From assembly GCA_910583835.1 (NCBI GenBank), contig CAJTYM010000004.1, forward strand, positions 1 through 64,000: 64,000 nt of DNA, given 5' to 3'. Source of the stretch: an uncultured Lachnospiraceae bacterium. GTDB lineage: Bacteria; Bacillota; Clostridia; Lachnospirales; Lachnospiraceae. Position 1 is the first letter of the stretch. The number at the start of each line of letters is the position of its first letter. Under the pieces are notes generated by a model. It saw only the letters and a program-made list of their open reading frames with translations. It was not told where the DNA came from and did not search any database. The position numbers were made by a program, and so were the translations under genes. This document shows positions 60,349-64,000 of this stretch, in pieces.

Positions 60349-60864
60349 ATGGCAGAAGCATTGACACAATATAAGCTGACAATATTATATATGCTGGACA
60401 GGGTGGACTTCCCCCTGACCAATACGCAGATTTCCAACTTCATGCTGGACAAGGATTACACCACATATTTCACCATCCAGCAGGCAATCAGTGAACTGAT
60501 AGACGCAGAACTGATGCGCACGGAAGCTACGCACAACAATACCCACTATTATATCACTCCTGCCGGCAGGGAAACGCTTTCCTATTTTCCTGACAAGATT
60601 TCAGACGGCATCAAAAAAGATGTCATCGACTACCTTGCGGAACATAAGATTGAGTTACGGCAGGAAATCTCCATCATTGCAGACTATTATAAAACTACCT
60701 CACAGGAGTTTGCCGTGCGCTGCCAGCTCAAGGAACGCGGCCGTACGCTGATTGATTTGACGATTGCTGCCAAATCAAAGGCTGAGGCTGAGGCTATCTG
60801 CTCCAACTGGAAATCCCAGCACGAGGACGTCTATGACTATCTGATGGACTTATTGCTGAAATAA
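60349..60864 (+). CDS. DUF4364 family protein
   Basis: A 171-residue protein of DUF4364, a family common in Clostridia. The first 75 residues form a winged-helix fold (TILYMLDRVDFPLTNTQIS, then IQQAISELIDAELM), and YYITPAGRETLSYF is a typical wing. The rest is a small alpha/beta domain. It is probably a transcription regulator. AAGGAG precedes the ATG. It is the last gene of the plus-strand group. Confidence 0.88.
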   Translation: MAEALTQYKLTILYMLDRVDFPLTNTQISNFMLDKDYTTYFTIQQAISELIDAELMRTEATHNNTHYYITPAGRETLSYFPDKISDGIKKDVIDYLAEHKIELRQEISIIADYYKTTSQEFAVRCQLKERGRTLIDLTIAAKSKAEAEAICSNWKSQHEDVYDYLMDLLLK

Positions 60865-60866
60865 CA

Positions 60867-60889
60867 AGAATCCCGCCAAGCGGGATTCT
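60867..60889. terminator. hairpin between convergent DUF4364 and YvyF-like genes
   Basis: A perfect 10-bp stem, AGAATCCCGC against GCGGGATTCT with a CAA loop, starts two bases past the DUF4364 stop. It lies 39 bp past the end of the facing gene, so it may serve both directions. There is no T run. Confidence 0.6.
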
Positions 60890-60927
60890 GTGCTGCAAAT
60901 GCGTTGCTTTGGCGACATAATTCGTCT

Positions 60928-61323
60928 TTAATCTTCGCTGCCCGAATCGTCCTTTTCCCAATAACGCATCTTACTCTTCTCATCTGAAAGCTGCAAAGGC
61001 GCATAGCCTGTCGCCGTATGGTATTTCTCCCTGTAACACTTCTGACAGAGAGTTCCAAACGTAATCTGCTCTCCACACATGGAACAATGCAGATTGACTA
61101 TCCGCTCTTCCTGTTCTTTATATTCGACTCTCCCCTCGGCAATCCATTTCTTTACCAGAAGCCTTGGAATATTGAAATGTTCCGCCACCTGATATTCAGT
61201 CACATCATTGGCACGTATGTACTCCTTGACCTCAGAAAACAGCTGATTCTCCTGACAGACCGGACACAACTCCTCCTCATAACTCTCAGGGAGGGTCCTG
61301 TGACATACGGCACAAAACTTCAT
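60928..61323 (-). CDS. YvyF-like zinc-ribbon/helix-turn-helix protein
   Basis: About 131 residues. The N-terminal CxxC pair (KFCAVCHR and LCPVCQ) is followed by a helical region (FSEVKEYIRANDVTEYQVAEHFNIP and LLVKKWIAEGRVEY, a helix-turn-helix), then a second ribbon (CSMCGEQI and LCQKCYREK). This layout resembles the YvyF family, which in Bacillus lies in the flagellar operon, but no flagellar gene is near here. The ATG at 61323 starts at the first ribbon without a clear ribosome site; a GTG at 61362 gives a longer form, so the start is uncertain. Confidence 0.75.
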   Translation of the reverse strand: MKFCAVCHRTLPESYEEELCPVCQENQLFSEVKEYIRANDVTEYQVAEHFNIPRLLVKKWIAEGRVEYKEQEERIVNLHCSMCGEQITFGTLCQKCYREKYHTATGYAPLQLSDEKSKMRYWEKDDSGSED

Positions 61324-61390
61324 ATTATCAAATAACGATGCATGTTCCAATGTCTTCACCACTTTTCTTATATTTATATTATATCAATGG

Positions 61391-61975
61391 CTACCGCTTC
61401 TTCTTTACGCTATAGCCAAAAGTTCCCAGAATATTTTTTAAGTCACAATAAGCGCCATGCGAATATACTATGGGCTCTGCTTTCTCTAGATGAAATTTCC
61501 CTCTATCGTCCATATAGGCTTCCGAGGCATGCACTGCTACCACCTTGGCAAGAAACATATGGTGGGAGCCTAACTCCATACATTGGGCAACCTTACATTC
61601 TATATTGACGGGACTCTCCCCTATCAGGGGCGGCAGGACTTTTGAAGCCCTCTGCCTGGTCAGCTGCAAAGATGCAAACTTATCTAAGTCTCTGCCGGAT
61701 TTCACGCCACAATAATCTGTGGCATATGCCAGCTTCCTGGTAGTAAGATTGATGACGAATTCCCCTGTCTCCATAATCATATGGTAAGAGTAACGCTCTG
61801 GCCGTACAGAAATATACACCATAGGCGGATTCGTACAGACGGTCCCTGTCCACGCCACAGTGAAAATATTATCATGTCCCTTCTTATCTGCCACGCTCAC
61901 CATAACTGCCGGAACCGGATAGAGCATATTCCCCGGTTTCCATTCCTGCTTACGATAAACAAATTCTTCCTGCAC
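61391..61975 (-). CDS. flavin reductase-like domain protein
   Basis: About 194 residues with the FMN-binding split-barrel/flavin reductase fold: PAVMVSVADKKGHDNIFTVAW, then YISVRPERYSYHMI, FVINLTTRKLAYATD. Members bind FMN and reduce flavins or act as small redox partners. The best start is a GTG at 61975 with AGGAG seven bases before it; a longer ATG frame overlaps the upstream gene. The substrate is unknown. Confidence 0.87.
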   Translation of the reverse strand: MQEEFVYRKQEWKPGNMLYPVPAVMVSVADKKGHDNIFTVAWTGTVCTNPPMVYISVRPERYSYHMIMETGEFVINLTTRKLAYATDYCGVKSGRDLDKFASLQLTRQRASKVLPPLIGESPVNIECKVAQCMELGSHHMFLAKVVAVHASEAYMDDRGKFHLEKAEPIVYSHGAYCDLKNILGTFGYSVKKKR

Positions 61976-61985
61976 CGCGGTACTC

Positions 61986-62771
61986 CTAGAAAAATCCGAA
62001 CATATGGGCAATGATTGCAATGATGCCCGCAAAATTCACTACCCCAAGAATAATTAAAGCCCCAAAGTAACTCTTCACCACTTTCATGCTCTGTGTACCT
62101 ATCTCCACACGCTCAATTTTGCCCTCTAACTCTTCCAACAGCGTCTGGATATTGCGGTAACATTTCACATTCTCCCTGTGAATCTTCTCCCCGAGCTCCA
62201 ATTTTACCTCTTCTAGCTTCTGAGCGCCCTCCTCATCATCCTTGGGCGCCTCGGCTAATTTCTCCAGTTCCGCCTTTATCTTGGTCAGGTCAGCAGAAAA
62301 AGATTCCAATGTCTCTTTCATGGAGTTTGTCTGCTGTTCCAGCTTCTCCGAGGTTGACACTGAAAAATCCTGGATTTTTTTATCCATCTCTGCCAGACCC
62401 TGGCGGGAATTGCTGTTTACCTCTGCCAGACCCTGGCGGGAATTGCTGTTTATCTCTGCCAGCTGCTCAGAAATCTGCTCTTCCAAGGTATTAATTTCAC
62501 CGCTTATGCTCTCATCTATCGTGCGCATCTGCGCATCCACACGAGAAATCAAGGCATCTATCTGAACCCTCACATTCTGTGTGAGTTTATCCGCTTCTTC
62601 CTGTTTCCCATCCAGAATCTCCTGAAGGTTCTTAGCCTTCTCTTCTTTCTCTTCCAGCTGTCCTTCGAGTTCTTCCACCTTGCTCTCCTTTGTCATCATC
62701 AGATTATGGAGATACTTGGCTTTTTCCTTAAATTCGTCAATCTGTTTTAAAAAAAAGTCTTCCTTTTGCAC
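61986..62771 (-). CDS. coiled-coil protein with a C-terminal membrane anchor
   Basis: A 261-residue protein. Almost all is coiled coil (KEKAKYLHNLMMTKESKVEE, MEELEGQLEEKEEKAKNLQE-like heptads), ending in one membrane helix (FGALIILGVVNFAGIIAIIAHM), so the helix anchors a long cytoplasmic rod. An 11-residue tandem repeat (NSNSRQGLAE-V) lies in the middle. The family is not recognised. It precedes the flavin reductase gene by about ten bases. Confidence 0.75.
   Translation of the reverse strand: MQKEDFFLKQIDEFKEKAKYLHNLMMTKESKVEELEGQLEEKEEKAKNLQEILDGKQEEADKLTQNVRVQIDALISRVDAQMRTIDESISGEINTLEEQISEQLAEINSNSRQGLAEVNSNSRQGLAEMDKKIQDFSVSTSEKLEQQTNSMKETLESFSADLTKIKAELEKLAEAPKDDEEGAQKLEEVKLELGEKIHRENVKCYRNIQTLLEELEGKIERVEIGTQSMKVVKSYFGALIILGVVNFAGIIAIIAHMFGFF
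62389..62454. repeat. 33-bp tandem duplication inside the coiled-coil gene
   Basis: Two copies of a 33-bp unit at 62389-62421 and 62422-62454 differ at a single base and are followed by a partial third copy. The duplication is in frame and adds 11 residues, i.e. a whole number of helix turns. It appears recent. Confidence 0.8.
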
Positions 62772-62864
62772 TTTAATATCATATCCTTTCTTATGTTTAT
62801 GGATATCATTGTATCATTAGAACAGGCTTTTTGCAACAAGCGGTATTAATTGCCGCAAAACACG

Positions 62865-63539
62865 TTATACATTCTCTATCTGCCAGTCGATGGGTTCAAT
62901 GCCGTTCGACCGGAGGAATTCATTTGCCTGGCTGAAATGCTTACAGCCAAAAAATCCGCGGTACGCTGACAAGGGACTTGGATGCGGCGCTTTCAGAATC
63001 AGATGTTTGGGATTATCAAGCATAGGAATCTTGCTCTGCGCAGGTTTGCCCCACAACATATAGACAATGGGACGGTCCTGCTCGTTAACTGCGCGGATAA
63101 CTGCATCTGTAAACTGTTCCCAGCCTTGCCCCTGATGAGAAAACGCCTTGTGTGCCCGAACGGTCAGCACCGTGTTGAGCATCAGCACTCCCTGGCTTGC
63201 CCATTTTACCAGATAACCATTGTTCGGTATCTCACATCCCAAATCATCCTGGAGTTCTTTATAGATATTCTCCAGAGATGGCGGAATATCCACCTCAGGC
63301 CTTACAGAGAAACACAGCCCATGCGCCTGCCCTTCGTTGTGATAAGGGTCCTGCCCCAGTATCAGCACTTTCACCTGGCTAAGCGGCGTCAGATGCATGG
63401 CGTTGAAAATATCGTCTGCCGGTGGATAGATGACCCTGGCGCTATATTCTTCTTTGACAAATTTATATAGGCTGGCATAGTAAGGCTTCCTGAATTCCCC
63501 GCCAATTGCCTCTACCCAGTCATTCTGCAGCATTCCCAT
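62865..63539 (-). CDS. ung: uracil-DNA glycosylase
   Basis: Family 1 Ung removes uracil from DNA. The 224-residue protein has the catalytic GQDPYHNEGQAHGLCFS, the LLNTVLTVRAHKAFSH segment and the HPSPLSAYRGFFGCKHF loop that flips out uracil. AAGGAGG precedes the ATG. It ends about 90 bp before the coiled-coil gene. A palindromic element separates it from hisF. Confidence 0.97.
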   Translation of the reverse strand: MGMLQNDWVEAIGGEFRKPYYASLYKFVKEEYSARVIYPPADDIFNAMHLTPLSQVKVLILGQDPYHNEGQAHGLCFSVRPEVDIPPSLENIYKELQDDLGCEIPNNGYLVKWASQGVLMLNTVLTVRAHKAFSHQGQGWEQFTDAVIRAVNEQDRPIVYMLWGKPAQSKIPMLDNPKHLILKAPHPSPLSAYRGFFGCKHFSQANEFLRSNGIEPIDWQIENV

Positions 63540-63587
63540 CCGTTATTCCTCCTTAGTTCAATGTTACTTCTTTGAAAACCGATAGGA

Positions 63588-63630
63588 GACCTAAGGCATC
63601 CTCCCGCTTACGCGGGTCCCTCCTTAGGTC
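63588..63630. repeat. palindromic element at the hisF end
   Basis: GACCTAAGG pairs with CCTTAGGTC, with an inner CCCGC TTAC GCGGG hairpin. The right arm supplies the hisF stop codon (ataTGACCTAAGG). It is the third copy of the family at 22595 and 28858. On the minus strand the arm contains TAAGGAGG, the same as a strong ribosome site. Confidence 0.75.
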
Positions 63631-64000
63631 ATATTCTCACCGAAACCCCTCTTTTCGCCAAATAGTCCTTCAGCGCCAAGATTTCCAGTTCTTTATAATG
63701 GAACAGCGATGCCGCCAATGCCGCCTCCGCCCCGCCCTCTGTCAGCGCTTCGTAGAAATGTTCTTCCTTGCCGGCGCCGCCGGACGCAATGACAGGGACG
63801 CGGACACTGTCTGCAATCGCCCTGGTCAGTTCCAAATCATAACCCGCCTTGGTCCCATCGCAGTCCATGCTGGTCAGCAGGATTTCACCAGCGCCCATGC
63901 GCTCCGCACGGACTGCCCACTCCACGGCATCCAGTCCGGTATCAATCCTGCCCCCATTCTTATAGACATTCCACCCGCTGCCATCCGCTCTTCGCTTGGC
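63629..64000 (-). CDS. hisF: imidazole glycerol phosphate synthase subunit HisF (C-terminal part)
   Basis: The frame is open to the right edge, so the N-terminus is outside. Visible are AKRRADGSGWNVYKNGG, DTGLDAVEWA, the second catalytic aspartate region GAGEILLTSMDCDGTKAGYD, and the phosphate-binding VPVIASGGAGKEEHF and AEAALAASLFHY. HisF closes the imidazole ring in histidine synthesis using ammonia made by HisH. The stop codon lies in the palindromic repeat. The first residues and the upstream his genes are not in the window. Confidence 0.95.
   Translation of the reverse strand, partial: AKRRADGSGWNVYKNGGRIDTGLDAVEWAVRAERMGAGEILLTSMDCDGTKAGYDLELTRAIADSVRVPVIASGGAGKEEHFYEALTEGGAEAALAASLFHYKELEILALKDYLAKRGVSVRI

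Overview
The window is a low-to-mid GC Firmicutes chromosome. The family-level signs point to the Clostridia, most likely a gut Lachnospiraceae: an ireB-ruvX-DUF1292-RNase J run, DUF4364, Rho with a charged low-complexity insert, a CIRCE-controlled hrcA-grpE-dnaK-dnaJ operon, and an rpmE-DUF1385-prmC-prfA run. I cannot name a genus. Nearly all genes lie on the minus strand. The plus-strand exceptions are aroC, an HPr-like gene, one membrane protein and the malic enzyme-ytqA-DUF4364 group. No rRNA, tRNA, CRISPR array, transposase or integrase is visible.

Layout. 0.3-5.5 kb: amino-acid synthesis (serA, serC, ilvB, leuB). 5.5-7.4 kb: a palindrome-rich spacer, yajC and tgt. 7.4-18.7 kb: an eight-gene, tightly packed minus-strand operon with its own terminator and an upstream palindrome. 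It encodes two unknown proteins, a glycine-zipper membrane protein, two paralogous dynamin-like GTPases (short and long), a HerA/FtsK-type ATPase and a C39-like cysteine peptidase; I cannot match it to a named system. 19.0-28.7 kb: aroC, a lactonase-like propeller, a U32 protein plus TrmR (tRNA wobble uridine), ylbF, RNase J, ruvX, ireB, mtaB and a degenerate HPr. 28.9-33.5 kb: thiI, cysteine desulfurase, rsmE, prmA and a J-domain protein. 33.6-41.8 kb: a secreted transglutaminase-like protein and the heat-shock operon with CIRCE. 42-45.4 kb: asnB, an Hpt protein, a PAP2 phosphatase and a DUF3795 protein.

45.5-50.7 kb is accessory. It holds a membrane protein, two copies of a small-protein plus retropepsin-like pair, and an AbiH-type defence gene. 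A 188-bp block (prfA terminator plus downstream promoter) occurs twice, 3.2 kb apart. Beside the distal copy lies a leftover, still in-frame alternative prfA 3' end. This is the footprint expected if a cassette carrying its own prfA 3' end had inserted at that gene.

50.7-64 kb is housekeeping again: prfA, prmC, DUF1385, rpmE, a secreted Fn3 protein, rho, malic enzyme, a radical SAM protein, DUF4364, a YvyF-like protein, a flavin reductase, a coiled-coil membrane protein, ung, and the 3' part of hisF running off the right edge.

Several short palindromic repeat families sit at gene ends. In at least two genes the palindrome supplies the stop codon, and in trmR it encodes the C-terminal tail.
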